Shown here piece by piece: positions 10,503-21,268 of a stretch of DNA of 64,000 nucleotides. Below the pieces are notes generated by a model. That model had not been told where the DNA came from, did not search any database, and saw nothing but the letters and a program-made list of their open reading frames with translations. Every line of letters begins with the position of its first letter. The first letter of the stretch is position 1. Both the position numbers and the translations under genes were made by a program. Source of the DNA: Auricularia sp. M13 (taxonomy: Eukaryota > Basidiomycota > Agaricomycetes > Auriculariales > Auriculariaceae); assembly GCA_037042915.1 (NCBI GenBank), contig CM073199.1, positions 3,782,001-3,846,000 of the forward strand, read 5' to 3'.

Positions 10503-11393
10503 ACAGACTCGCTGATTGGCGTGATTCGCTCGCTTGGCGAACAGAACGGGTTCACGGTGCAGGCCGCGCTCGCCGTCGTGCCGTCGGACAACTTTGCAGC
10601 GAGCATCGACGAGCACGTGCAGCACGTCGAGTCGGAGCTCGTGCTCGTCTCCTGTTCCGCGCCGCACACGATGCACGCAGACAAAGCCGAAAAGCAGCAC
10701 GTCACGGCGACGGTGATCCCGCTCAGCGCGCTCTTCGGCGGGGGCGGCGGGGAGAATGCGCGGGCCATGAGCGACGCCGCGTTCGTGCGGCGGGTGTTTG
10801 CGGGCAGCAGCGTGGACGTCGCGCTGTACGCGGTGTCGGCGGCGAACCCAAAGAAGCGCCATTTCTGACTGCCGTTATTCGGCGGGCCAGACGACCGGTC
10901 GAGCTCAAGCTCGTCGTGCAGCTGTGCGCGGGCTCGGCGGACGCCACTGCGACCGTCGTCCGCATCCAGAAGAGCGACCTGCCCTCGGAGGGCGCGCCTG
11001 TCACGGAGAAGCCCGCGCCGCCGTCTTTGGGCATGGGCCATTCGCATGCGGGGTTGGAGAATCGCGCGACTGTGACCTCGGTTAGTTCACCATTCGATAT
11101 CCTCCTGAACCTCTCTGCTGCTTCTTGTTCTGTTTTGTAGATGCAGGGCATCGCGAATACGATGCACGGCAACGTGACGACGCAGACGCGCATGCAGTCC
11201 GAGACGGCGCCTGGACGCGCTACGCGAACCCAGCCTCGCGCGCATCAACTTTGCCGAGCTGGCCTCGCCGATGCCGCTGGCGACTGCTGTGGAGCTGATG
11301 AACGACGCGGTGGTGCGGCGGTGTGTCTTTGGCATCCTCGGACGCTCACGCCAGCTGGCGGTGGAGTCGCAAGCCAAGGAGCTCGCGACGTGA
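10503..11393 (+). pseudogene. C-terminal remnant of a KHA1-type K+/H+ antiporter
   Basis: Frames read DSLIGVIRSLGEQNGFTVQA and VPSDNFAASIDEHVQHVESE, then after a frame change LFGGPDDRVELKLVVQLC and TATVVRIQKSDL, then after an intron or break REPSLARINFAELASPMPL and FGILGRSRQLAVESQAKELA with a stop at 11391-11393. This order matches the cytosolic regulatory tail of fungal CPA2-family K+/H+ antiporters (FFGGPDDRLAL-VVQLC is characteristic). The whole transmembrane Na+/H+ exchanger domain is missing and at least one frameshift (near 10865) interrupts the tail, so this is a truncated relic rather than a transporter gene. Confidence 0.7.
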
Positions 11394-11549
11394 GGAAGAC
11401 GATGGGCAATGAGGCGAGCGCTGTACGGCAGAGAATGATAGCAGGTGTGAGAGCTGCAGCAGTCCGAAGGGCATATCATCGAGATCTTGTCACAGATGAA
11501 TCCTTGATAAAGCCGGGGGGCATGAGCAGCGTGCAAGACGTCTTGCGCT

Positions 11550-12827
11550 CACTGTGGGGGGAGCCCCGGCTGCTGACCAGCCGTCAAACGACTGGAAATG
11601 CACAAACAGCAGTTCACCTGCTGCTTTTGCCGCCGGCTGGTTTCCGGCTGGTTTTGTAGGCTGCTGAAAACGAGTCGGATGCCGCATGATTTTCAAACCA
11701 CATACAAGACCTCCAGGAAAATATGAGAGACATGGCCTATGACTCATTTCAAGCGAAATGACAGGCCTCTGAGCAATACATGCTGCTCGCGCTACGAAAC
11801 AGCGATGTCACGTAGACCCGGCTGAACGGGCGCCGGCATCACATCACGGACTCTAGTTTCAGAGTCCGACTCAACCACTTTGCGCTCCCCGATGCCCAGC
11901 CGACTCGTGCGTTGCCTGCAACGCTCAGCTGGCGCTATTTTGCCAAGCCAAAACAGCGCAGCGGTACAGTCGGACCCACGGCTGGCCCCCGTGCGCTTGA
12001 CTGTACTGCTGCGCTGTCTCTGCGCTGGCGGCCCAGTCCAGGGAACTCCCCGTTTCAGCAGCCCTCTAGCGCTCTCCGATTCTCTTTCTGTATCCCTTGC
12101 TTCTACTGCCTACATTTTATACTCTTTGATGCTTTCTGCCACAGACTTCTCGTCTGTTCGTCGCCGTCGTAGACCCAGTGAGCACCAGCCCTTCCGTCTA
12201 ACCGCAGCTAACTACTTCGCTTTTTCAGTTCCGCATGGTTTCTTCTGCACAAGGCCTTTCGTGGTCCTTGGTATTCGTCGCAGACACGCATCTGACTCCG
12301 CGTCGAACACAGCAACGTCAACTTTGCTATCCGCCTTCCTATGGTCCGTTGCCCCTTCTCAAACCCATATTTGTCTCATGCTGACGTTGGGGTAGAATTG
12401 TTCATCCCTTATTACACCTTCACCGGCGGCTGCGGACGCCGGAGGGCGCGCTGGATGCAGATCGCAGTGCGGGCGCGAGCGTGTGCCGCCCGCTGGTACT
12501 ACCCCGCCGTTGTACATACATTCGTATCCGCCATGTCATGCAGTAATACAGTCAATTCACTTCTATCTCTGTTCCATGTGCCTGGGCGAGTAAATTGGCC
12601 GAAATGAGCATTTCCAGACACCAACCTGTGTTAAACCAGCAGGACTTGAAAATGCAACACCGTCTGATTTGTTTCATTTTCCGTCTGAAAATCTGCCGGC
12701 AGAAACCAGCAGCCTGCCTGCTCGAATGAAGTAGATTTTGCTGAAAACAAGTCGGGCGCCGGTTATGGACCAGCAGGGTGACGGCTGGTTTGCCGTATGC
12801 TGACCAGCCGGTTCCGCCCCCACAGTG
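11550..12827. mobile_element. Non-autonomous CACTA-like transposon
   Basis: The ends are CACTGTGGGGG... on the left and ...CCCCCACAGTG on the right: about 19 of 23 terminal bases match as inverted repeats. Each end is flanked immediately by GCT (11547-11549 and 12828-12830), a 3-bp target duplication. Termini of the CACTG type, 3-bp duplications and repeated subterminal ACCAGC/GCTGGT motifs at both ends (several copies within 150 bases of each tip) are features of the CACTA superfamily. The 1,278-bp interior carries no transposase-like frame. The right tip lies 90 bases before the ATG of F-box copy B. Confidence 0.7.
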
Positions 12828-12917
12828 GCTCGAGCGACGAGATCCGGACATCATTCCGGCCCGGCACTCAACCGCTGAGGTTAAAAACTTTTACCTCCGC
12901 CTGCCTCTCGACGCGAC

Positions 12918-14454
12918 ATGCCTGGGACCAACTACATGGTTGAGCTACCCAGCGAGCTGCTCGGGCAGGTCTTCGAGGAGATGGCAGACAGAGATTTGTA
13001 CTCTGTGATGCTCGTCTGCACGCGATGGCGCGATATTGCCATGGACTGCCGATCTCACTGGCAGCATATTATGTTATGGTCCGCGGCGCCAGGTCCAGTA
13101 ACTCGGTTTCAACGGCTTTTGCAACGGTCCAAGGGGCGCCCTCTGTTTGTCTTCATGAATCTTACGGTGTACGGCCCTCTGGTTACGTCTGTGGTGTTCC
13201 CTGCATTAGCCGACCATATTCACCAGGTTGTCTCTATCCACATGCGGCTTCCAATTGCCGCATGTTCAGACTTGCTCCAGAATCTCAGGCTTCCGGCTCC
13301 GCTACTGCGCGTCTTTCATCTCGACAATATGACACACCTCTCTCGGGAGGATATCCTTCCTGAGGTGCCGGTCGACATTTTTGCGAACCGTCCAGGCTCA
13401 TTGAACACGGTCCGCCTGTACAATGTGCTGCTTCCCGAAACCACTGCGCCTCCAGCATTCGGAAACGTCGTCTTTGTCAGATTTGACCAGACAGGTCGAT
13501 CGGTAGTGCCGGCACCCGACGTGTTCCTTCATTTTCCAAAGATCAAGTACCTGTCCTTCTTTGGGTGCATCTTTCCCGCCTCCGAGTCGTACTTCCGCGC
13601 AATGTCGATCGACCAGCTCAAGTGGCTCTACCTGTTCCTTGACTACTACCCCGATGGTCTCACGTGGCGCATGCCGCTCTACACCGTTGCGCACGTCACA
13701 ATCGTGGTGTCAGACCCTCCATGGAATCTGACCGGCTTGCTCAGTCAGGTATACGGGCCGCTGCAACTGGCGTTTCGCGGTCACCCGTATGACGATTACT
13801 TCACGATGACGGTCGGCGACTTGGAGTGGCAGCGCTCGCGCACGCTCATTGTACACTGGAACCACTGGTTTGAGCGCCGCACGTCGGCGCAGGGAGAGCA
13901 TATCCCTGAGGCCGTCGCCCGATTTGAAAGGGAGTTTTTCTTCTCAAGCTACTCAATCGGTAATCGCATCCAGTCACTCGCCGTCCCGCACGACCTGTTG
14001 GACTGCGTTATCGACGCCTTTCCTACATTCCCGAACGTCACCGAGCTCCGCGTCGTCTCACGCGGGTGCAGCGAATACCCCTTTCCCGAGTTCCTTGAAG
14101 GGGACTATCAAATGACCTTACCTTATCCACAGCTGCAGAGGCTGATCCTGCACTCCTCGCCCGGGTCGTCGACGCTCTCAGCGGCGACGTTAACTACGTT
14201 TGCCACCCGAGTTTTCCCGCCTGCGGCTCTACCCTTGCCGGTTCTCTCCTTGGAGAAGGTCGCGCTTGAGATGGACGATCAATCCGTGTTAGCACGTTAT
14301 TTTACCACCATTGAGGGCGGGTCTGATTGGCAGTAAGTCACACATTGCCGTTCAACTATCAGCGTGTTTCTTATTTTTTGTTTTTAGGTATCCATTTGGA
14401 TTAGCTAACCCAATGTTCGAGACACCACATAGTTTTGAGGAATACTGGTTATGA
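12918..14454 (+). CDS. F-box protein (copy B)
   Basis: Exons 12918-14332 and 14388-14454, 493 residues. The F-box occupies residues 8-50 (MVELPSELLGQVFEEMADRDLYSVMLVCTRWRDIAMDC), followed by the LRR-like body shared by the local family: GRPLFVFMNLTVYGPL, the VDIFANRPGSLNTVRLYNVLLPE block, and VPAPDVFLHFPKIK. The terminal intron 14333-14387 has GTAAGT and a polypyrimidine TTTTTAG, and the small second exon reads YPFGLANPMFETPHSFEEYWL. The ATG at 12918 or the second Met seven codons later could serve as start. Its upstream sequence is the right end of the CACTA-like element, so the promoter may be transposon-derived. The substrate is unknown. Confidence 0.85.
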
Positions 14455-14564
14455 AATCAGCCCCGTTCCTCTCGTCTCAGGGGATGGACTGATTCGAGAA
14501 AGACTGTGTTGTCTCAGCTGTAACAAAATCAATGCGTGTTCGCGGTGCAGCGCAATCAAGTGAT

Positions 14565-14742
14565 ATGGAGGACCGATCTGTGCTGAGACAGTACTTTACC
14601 GCTATCGAATGCGGCGGAAACTGGCAGTACGCCCGTCCTTTAATCTCGCGGCGCATCGCTCACGCTCTTCAGGTATGCTTTTGGATTTTGTAATCCAAAT
14701 CTTCGTTCGCCGCTTGGCTTTGAAGAATACTGGCTGCAGTGA
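14565..14742 (+). pseudogene. Duplicated 3' end of an F-box gene
   Basis: About 110 bases after copy B, the text DRSVLRQYFTAIECGGNWQ, a GTACGC to TTCAG intron, and YAFGFCNPNLRSPLGFEEYW repeats the last two exons of copy B (DQSVLARYFTTIEGGSDWQ, YPFGLANP...FEEYW). No F-box or upstream body is present. It is a truncated tandem duplicate. Confidence 0.75.
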
Positions 14743-15287
14743 ATGATCTGACATGCTTACTTTCCTAGTCCACTGCATCGCCGCCGGATCATTTTGGCTT
14801 CCAACCTACGGACGGCGCTGGCGAGCGCTGGTGCCCCGAGGGCTCATCTTTTCTTATTCAACGATGCAGTTTCCTTGCAGCTTCCCCATTCTTGTAATCA
14901 AATGTAGCTTCTCCTCAGCGTGTGGGCCGATTACGCCTGAATGATACCTATAGTCTATTGCGGCCTCTGAATAGCAGGCGCAAGTTGCTCACGTCTCAGC
15001 GTTCGTCGGTACCCGGTGAGAGCAACCGAATGTTGGGTCGACTGCGCACCGTACGTCGAAAGTTGCCGCTGCAGCTTGATATCCGACTCTCTGCGCGGAA
15101 ATGAACGATGGGGATGCAGAACTCACTGGATGACTGCGGATGCATGGTGCACTGGCGCCTGCATGGGATTAGGAACTCGCATACCACATTGGCAACGTCT
15201 CTACTAGTAGTACGCGCTCCAATCTCTTCGCAAGGTACGCTGTGGCGGATGCATGAGACGTGCAACTTGAAAGCCAGAAATCGCACC
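14743..15287. other. Intergenic, nothing seen
   Basis: Lies between the 3' ends of convergent F-box units. No supported coding or structured element was found. Confidence 0.5.
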
Positions 15288-16634
15288 TTAATCCAGTTTT
15301 TTTATTAAAGAGAAGACTCGTTTGAAATCCTCTAGCATAGACTCGTCGTTGCTCGTGAAGTCGAGCTCGACATTCTTGAGACCGATCTCTATCGGGAAGC
15401 AGACTCGGCGAAGACGGAGGCGGGCGAATTCTGTGAACATATCCGCGGCGAGTCTCCTCCACCGTCCAACACGCGATTGGAAGACGAGATATATGAGCCT
15501 TGGGCACTCGAATACCGCATGGAGAGGAGGAATAGTCTCAGCGAAGTCCACGTGTACTAGTTTAACAAGGGGCAGCTCGGGGAGAAGTTCCATGATTACG
15601 TCCCACAGCGAGCAGTCGAGCTCAATAGAAGCAACGCGGTGGGCGATATCGGGCACTGTGAAGAGCTCGTATTGAAATGACGCGCGGTCGTCGAGCGAAC
15701 CCTTCGACATCAGCATGGACCGTGTCAATGTGCCGTCTGCGTTGGCGAGATCGACCGAGAACGTTTCGGTACCGCGGTCATAAAACATGACATGAGGGTC
15801 GTCTCCGGTTATGTGTGAGAGGAGAGGCTGAATATGCACGCGCGACGGGAACTTGATCTCGACGAACGGGACGCGGGATAGCGAAAGGAGGTCGAGCTTG
15901 ACAACGTCAGCGGTGCCTTCCAAGTTCAACCGGATGACTTTGACTGCAGACCAGGACGAGGGCTTCAGATATACCGGGAGAAGCAAGCTGAAGAGTCCCT
16001 GTATCCGATATTCCAGCAGGTTAGGGAAGTGCGGAAATACGTCGGGCGCCATGGACTCGGGAATCGTGTAGTATGCAAGCCCAACGCCAACTACTGTGCA
16101 AAACGCGCGAACGGGAGACTCTTCAGGAAGGAGCATGTTGCAGAAGCTAACAGTTCTGAGGCTTGGAGCGTGCCCGCCAAAAAGGTCGGGAGGAAATCGT
16201 GAGAGCGGGGCGTCGAAATGCGTCCGGGTGACGGCGAAATGGAAGTTTTCAAGTAGAATAGCGGGAGAGCATAGGATATCAAGCAAACCGCTCGATTGCG
16301 CCTCCTGAACCCGTAGATCGAGCCGTGTGATATGATGCAAATGTGCCTGTATCGCGGGGAACGTCCGTTCCAAGTTGCTCCATTCGGTGTGGATGTGAAC
16401 AGCCAACGCAAAAGGGCGCCCAAACGTGCGAGAAATACGTGTCAGAAAAAGATTGGCAGCAGCATCAGATGCCACCGTCAACTCAATCGATTGCCAGTAC
16501 GCTCGAGCGTTGAGTGCAATCTCGCGCCATCGACGGGAAGTAGCCAGCAGCGGAAACAGCTCTTTAAGCTCAAGGCCACGCGTTACATGCTGCAGTAGCT
16601 CCGACGGTAACATGGCGGTGTGGTCCTGCGGCAT
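15288..16634 (-). CDS. F-box protein (copy C)
   Basis: A single exon of 448 residues starting at the ATG at 16634 (MPQDHTAMLPSELLQHV), chosen because it directly precedes the F-box; the frame extends further upstream without a better start. The F-box core is LPSELLQHVTRGLELKELFPLL-RRWREIALN, then the family body: AANLFLTRISRTFGRPFAL, FPPDLFGGHAPSLRTVSF, LLPEESPVRAF, MAPDVFPHFPNLLEY. Unlike copies A and B it shows no terminal YPFG exon; the frame simply stops at 15288. It probably functions as an SCF substrate adaptor. It is convergent with copy B. Confidence 0.8.
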   Translation of the reverse strand: MPQDHTAMLPSELLQHVTRGLELKELFPLLATSRRWREIALNARAYWQSIELTVASDAAANLFLTRISRTFGRPFALAVHIHTEWSNLERTFPAIQAHLHHITRLDLRVQEAQSSGLLDILCSPAILLENFHFAVTRTHFDAPLSRFPPDLFGGHAPSLRTVSFCNMLLPEESPVRAFCTVVGVGLAYYTIPESMAPDVFPHFPNLLEYRIQGLFSLLLPVYLKPSSWSAVKVIRLNLEGTADVVKLDLLSLSRVPFVEIKFPSRVHIQPLLSHITGDDPHVMFYDRGTETFSVDLANADGTLTRSMLMSKGSLDDRASFQYELFTVPDIAHRVASIELDCSLWDVIMELLPELPLVKLVHVDFAETIPPLHAVFECPRLIYLVFQSRVGRWRRLAADMFTEFARLRLRRVCFPIEIGLKNVELDFTSNDESMLEDFKRVFSLIKKLD

Positions 16635-16832
16635 GGTGGAGACAGACAGACGGAGGCGCGTGTTCTGACTCCGCCAAGCGCCGGCTATCACGACTCTTGC
16701 ACGTTGCAACGAGACTCTTGAATCATGTTCAAACTGGTAGTACTGTATGGCTATAACCTGTCAGCGGCACGCATGACGCGCCTTTGAAGCCATCTGGAAT
16801 CATGCGCATTCCCTCAAAATGAACAACTGTAC

Positions 16833-18332
16833 TCAACTCCTAGTACACTGATAGATTGAATCCCACAACCCAGTTGACTGAACGCGGTCACAATGACCTG
16901 CGATTGATAAGAATGAGTGCTCGCAATCAATGATGCGATAGTGTTCTTGTTCACCTGTATTTGCCAGGAGAGACCAAAGCGACACGGAGCCGTTTCTTGT
17001 AATCGTGAAGCGCGCTTGGAGGTAATCACTGGACCCAGTCAGGTCCAAATCCTCGAGAATCAAGGCATGGAGGCGCCTCGGAGCCTCGGCGATCGACGAG
17101 CGAACGAACGCGGCGACGTCATCGGCGGCCAGCAGAAGATGACGATCCAGAGAGCATAACGCCATGCATTCGAGTGCGGGGCAGGTTAATATCCCTGCAG
17201 CACCGACGGCAGGAAGCTCGTCCTCCTCTGATGCCGAGGACCAGCGTCTGCAATTTCTCCAAGGGAGGGAGGAGGTCGACGACGGCTCCCCAGCAAAAGG
17301 CAGAGACTTCCAAGTGAAATATCTGCTGGGAGATGTTTTTGTGAAACGAAGAGCGCAGCCCAAGCGAGGAGTCGTTCCAATCTACCCACTCGTCGCAGAT
17401 GTGACGTCGGCGCACCCACTCGGCTTCTGCGAAGAGGAAGACGAGCTGACTGCTGTCGTCCTGCCGCCTGCGAGGACACCGCATACGATACGGGGGCGCG
17501 AGCTGCTCTACAACACGTGACATCTCGTGCGCGGTTGGCTGCTGGATGCAGACGTAGGGCACGTTGGCGACAGCCGCTGTTGGCAGAACGAGGTCGCGTA
17601 TCATGCGTCCAGAGTGAAACGAACATTCGAGAATATTCCTCCATGACGCGGTCTCGAAATATGTGTCGTGCGTAATGAGAACTGGGTCCCGGAACTTCAA
17701 CTGCACCATCGAAGGAAAGTGGACGAAAACGTTCGGCACGGGGATCTCCCAGGGCTGGAAGCTGATGACAACGTGCGTGACAGCTACAAAGACCGGGAGA
17801 GGCCTTTTCTCTGGTACTATGACGTTTTCGAGCTCTATGCTGCGCAAGGCGGGAGCGCAGCACGCGAAGAGATCGTTCGGAAGGACCGGGAGAGGCGTCT
17901 CCCACTCTGACCATAGGGAACAGAGACGAAAGTACGCAAGAACGGGAGCCGCAGGCGTTAGATAGACCAGAAGTTCATGGACGAGCACGACGGGCATCGT
18001 CACGTCCAGGGACACCACGTGGTTGAGATGGTCGCGCAGCGCAGGGAAGATGCGAGCGCAGCTGCACAGCGGGCAGCACAGTCTGCATCAATGTAGACGT
18101 TTATCGTCACTAGACGCGTCCAGGACCGTCCAAGGCGAGTCAAGAATAGGTTGGCGGCGGCATCGGTGCACGATTTGAGCGCGATCGCCGACCAGTACGC
18201 TGGCTGATTGAGCGCAATCTCCCGCCAGCGCGTGCAAATGACCTTCACGGGCAGTAGCTCATCGATGTTGAACGCGTCTAGGATCCGGTGGATCAGCTCG
18301 GGCGGCAGCCTCGCGGTGCGGTCGAGGTCCAT
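16833..18332 (-). pseudogene. Frameshifted F-box gene (copy D)
   Basis: Starts at the ATG at 18332 (MDLDRTARLPPELIHRILDAF) and is highly similar to intact copy E at 29495. Two single-base shifts break it: one near 18040 (CAARCAAALASS should continue IFPALRDHLNHVVSLDV) and one near 17220 (LGIRGGRASCRR should read EDELPAVGAAGILTCPALE). Copy E is continuous across both sites, so they are not introns. The body otherwise keeps all family blocks (LPNDLFACCAPALRSIELEN, VPNVFVHFPSMV, SSDYLQARF). It could be an assembly error in principle, but two independent shifts favour a pseudogene. Confidence 0.75.
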
Positions 18333-18572
18333 GAGCGTCAATCTGGTTTGGCACTGAGCATCTCAGGCTCGGCTCTGGAAGGGAAATAAATGCTCGAGGG
18401 TGGAGGCTCAGTCCGTCGGCCATTGCGATCAAACGCGCTAGGCGAGCGAGCTTCAGAGATCAGACGGGATAAATTGACAGCGCGCGAGCCTGAGTACGAG
18501 CGTGCGTTTGACCAGCGTTGGAGAGCGAGACGAGGGGCGGATGGGCAGCGCGCGATCGGACGAGAGTCGATA

Positions 18573-18707
18573 GAGACGAGCGTCAGACTGGCGTTGGTGG
18601 AGACGAGCGTCAGACTGGCGTTGGTGGAGACGAGCGTCAGACTGGCGTTGGTGGAGACGAGAGTCAGAGTGGCGTCGATAGAGACAAGCGTCAGAGTGGC
18701 GCCGGCG
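18573..18707 (+). repeat. 27-bp minisatellite, five units
   Basis: Five head-to-tail 27-bp units beginning GAGACGAGCGTCAGACTGGC. The first three are identical; units 4 and 5 carry substitutions. A degenerate continuation follows to about 18750. The length is a multiple of three, giving spurious open frames on both strands. It lies just upstream of copy D. Confidence 0.9.
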
Positions 18708-18751
18708 TCGCTCGCGGCGAGCTTCAAATCGGCGTCGCTCGAGGCGAGTGA

Positions 18752-19802
18752 CGAGCATCATTGGGACCGCGTCAGTACCAAGGGCAGGATTGCCATTGAG
18801 ACGCGAATAATCGATGTGAGCCGGACAAGTCATAAGTACTGTATGAGTAGGCTGCAGAGTCCTAACGCCGGCGGAAAGTGTCGAGAGTCGCAAACGCAAA
18901 AGAGGTGCCGCTGCGAAGGCAGCCAATTACTTACAAGGTGCAACTTCCGCTGGAGCCTCGGGTTCATACATAGAGTCGAGCGACGAGCGTGGGTTAACAG
19001 AGGGATTCGATGTGGGCAAATTGGATTCGGATGAATGGTTCTATGTTGAAGAGGACGGGACCAGCCCCCAGCCGGCGCAGTAATAGTCAATCGGAAGGCT
19101 CCGTACCTCGCATCATGCGAGCGTTGGGGGTATAGAGGGTAGCGCGTGGGTTGGATGTGATCTGGTGAAGCATATTTGGAGCGTGGCATCTATCAAGCTG
19201 CAATGTATGGGTGTTCCAGCGTTCCAGCCTGAGGTGACGTGGGACAGTAGACTGGCGGTTCGTGAGGCCAATGACTCAGAGTGTACTGAAGCGCGTGCAT
19301 CTAGAAGCGCAAAGCAATCGAGGCAGGAGGAACCGGAGCAGGACAAGTCTGAATCAGATTTCACAGGCGGAGGCAAGGCAGTTGGAGAAGGGCGTGGATG
19401 CAAGCTTCGCGTTGAATTTTTCGCCTCACGGGTCACGGCAAGCCGACACAAAACAGCAAACATTCGAGCAGCAGGGATAGAGTGCAGCAAGCGGCAGCAG
19501 GCATCCATTGCGCGGACACGGCGACGAGGTCCGCCGTCCTGGGAGACGTGGCAGTCAGGAGCTAAGAACAGCCAAAGCGTCGGGCGCAGTGCAGTCGCGC
19601 GCTCGAAATACAACGTCTGTCGCATGCAGGAACAGCCTCGCGGGTGCCAGTTTCAAAAATACGCGGCGTACAAGGGTGGTGGCAGGAAAAGAACAATGGG
19701 CGAGGCAACCGGCGATGGCCGGCCCGCATTGTTCTTCGGCGCTCCGGGAGCAATCCGCGCGTCCTTGTTCTCTTTGCGTCCACCCACCACGCGCGCCGGG
19801 CA
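18752..19802. other. Upstream region of the CBM19-like gene
   Basis: No conserved gene seen. Several open frames on both strands have biased, non-family composition. The proximal 120 bases contain the TATA box annotated separately. Confidence 0.45.
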
Positions 19803-19810
19803 TATATAAA
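19803..19810 (+). promoter_or_regulatory. TATA box of the CBM19-like gene
   Basis: TATATAAA in a GC-rich context, 114 bases before the ATG at 19924. Position and sequence suit a strong RNA polymerase II core promoter. Confidence 0.7.
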
Positions 19811-19923
19811 GCGCGCGCACAATGGACGGCGTCGATCCCCAATCCTTGCCTGCCCCCGTTCTCGACTCGAGCCCGGCGCTCCCGACTTTCTTTTCTTAAT
19901 TCACCTTCACGTTTACTCCAAAA

Positions 19924-20906
19924 ATGAAGACTGCTACGATCTTGACGGCGCTCCTGACGGCCGCCGCGGCGCGCCCGTTCGTGCCCATCCTCGCCCGCAT
20001 GCCGGCGCGCCTTCCGACAGAATTCTACGCCCGCGACGCCCTCGGTGACCTCGCGGCGCAGGCCAAGGAGCTCAACGCGCAGTTTGACGGCCTCCGCCTC
20101 GCGGACGCGTGCAGTGCGTCCGCTTATCCGCTTTCATTGCGTTATTTACTGATCATGACGGCTTGGTAGCGAACGGCGAGAAGGCATGCGTGCAGGGCAC
20201 GAGCGCGACGTGCGTCGGCGGCAAGTGGGCCGCCGACGACTGCCCAAATGGTCTGCGCTGCTTTGCGCTGCCGGATGTGAGCCTCGGCGAGGTCGTGCTG
20301 ACGTGCTCGAGCGCCAAGGACGCGAAGAGCCGTATCGAGGCCGCTGCTACGACCGGCGAGACTGACGGCGCGGCCTCGACGACCGACGGAGCGAACGAAG
20401 CTGCTGTTTCGGCTACGGCTACGGAGGAGGGCGAGTGCCCCGACGAGACCGAGACTGGTGCGCCATCCAGCACTGATGCTGGCGCGTCTTCTACGACTGG
20501 CGTGGACGCTCCTTCCACGACTGGCGTCGACGCGCCCTCGACCACCGCCACGACCACCAGCGTCGACGCGCCGGCCAATACGGCAGCCGGCGCAGGCGAC
20601 GACGAGGACTGCCCGGCCGAGAACGATACCGACGGCGATGATGACGGCTCGGATGGCGCTGACGACGGCGCGTGCGACGATAACGACGACAGCGAGTCCA
20701 CCGACGCGCCCTCGTCGACCGACACGCCTTCGACCACGAGCGCGCCCATCGCCTCGCCGACGGACGTGCCCATTGCATCTACCGACGCGCCCATCTCTTC
20801 CGCCTCCACCGACGCTCCTACCGCCTCCACCGACGCACCCATCACCACCTCCGCCCCCACCTCTCCCCTTCCACACCCGCAGCACCCGAGCCCATCGCGA
20901 CCGTGA
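19924..20906 (+). CDS. Secreted CBM19-like protein with Ser/Thr/Asp-rich tail
   Basis: Exons 19924-20113 and 20170-20906, 308 residues. The N-terminus MKTATILTALLTAAAARP is a signal peptide. After a short helix (AKELNAQFDGLRLADAC) comes a cysteine-patterned module, NGEKACVQGTSATCVGGKW and DCPNGLRCFALP...VVLTC, which matches CBM19-type chitin-binding modules by its Cys spacing and VGGKW motif. The remainder is a low-complexity linker with repeats STTGVDAP and STDAPI and an acidic patch. This suggests an extracellular or wall-associated protein. The frame stops at 20904-20906, but the next frame continues as coding-like text (TVTSIVIILPPQTLGG to ...PPAVTIS) up to 21268. One extra base in a C-run near 20862 would join them, so either a real frameshift or a sequence error affects the tail. 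Confidence 0.75.
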
Positions 20907-21268
20907 CGTCCATAGTGATCATCCTCCCGCCGCAAACGCTCGGTGGCGCATCGACGACGACGACGCTCACGCCCGCCGAGGCGAGCGCCGTCCTCGCCAG
21001 CCTTTCTATCGGCGCCGGGTTCACGACGAGCTCGACTGTGATTGAGCCCTCCGTCTCGGCTTCTGCGTCTAGATCTTCGACGAGCACGGCGCTGCCCGTG
21101 CAGATGACGCCGGTTGATGGTGGGTACGGCGGGGGATACGGTGGCGGGGAGTCCGAGTCGGCTTCGAGCGCGCCTGCGTCCACTGCTGCTGGCGGCGACG
21201 GCGACTTTATCACGCCCATCCTCCCCTCCGCGTCTGCTGCGGCGCCACCGGCCGTGACGATCTCCTAA
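20907..21268 (+). pseudogene. Out-of-frame continuation of the CBM19-like gene
   Basis: Reading in the frame of 20903 gives PAAPEPIATVTSIVIILPPQ, SAVLASLSIGAGFTTSS, VDGGYGGGYGGGESESASSA and a stop at 21266-21268. The composition matches the upstream linker, and no GT-AG pair bridges the two frames. It is best read as the original C-terminus cut off by a 1-nt shift. Confidence 0.5.

Noticed and set aside
11880-12395. 171-codon frame on + inside the CACTA-like element
   Set aside because: No transposase motifs and arbitrary composition; pyrimidine-rich DNA explains the open frame.
20142-20885. Gly/Arg-rich and Val/Ser-rich frames on minus
   Set aside because: Antisense of the low-complexity CBM19-like gene.
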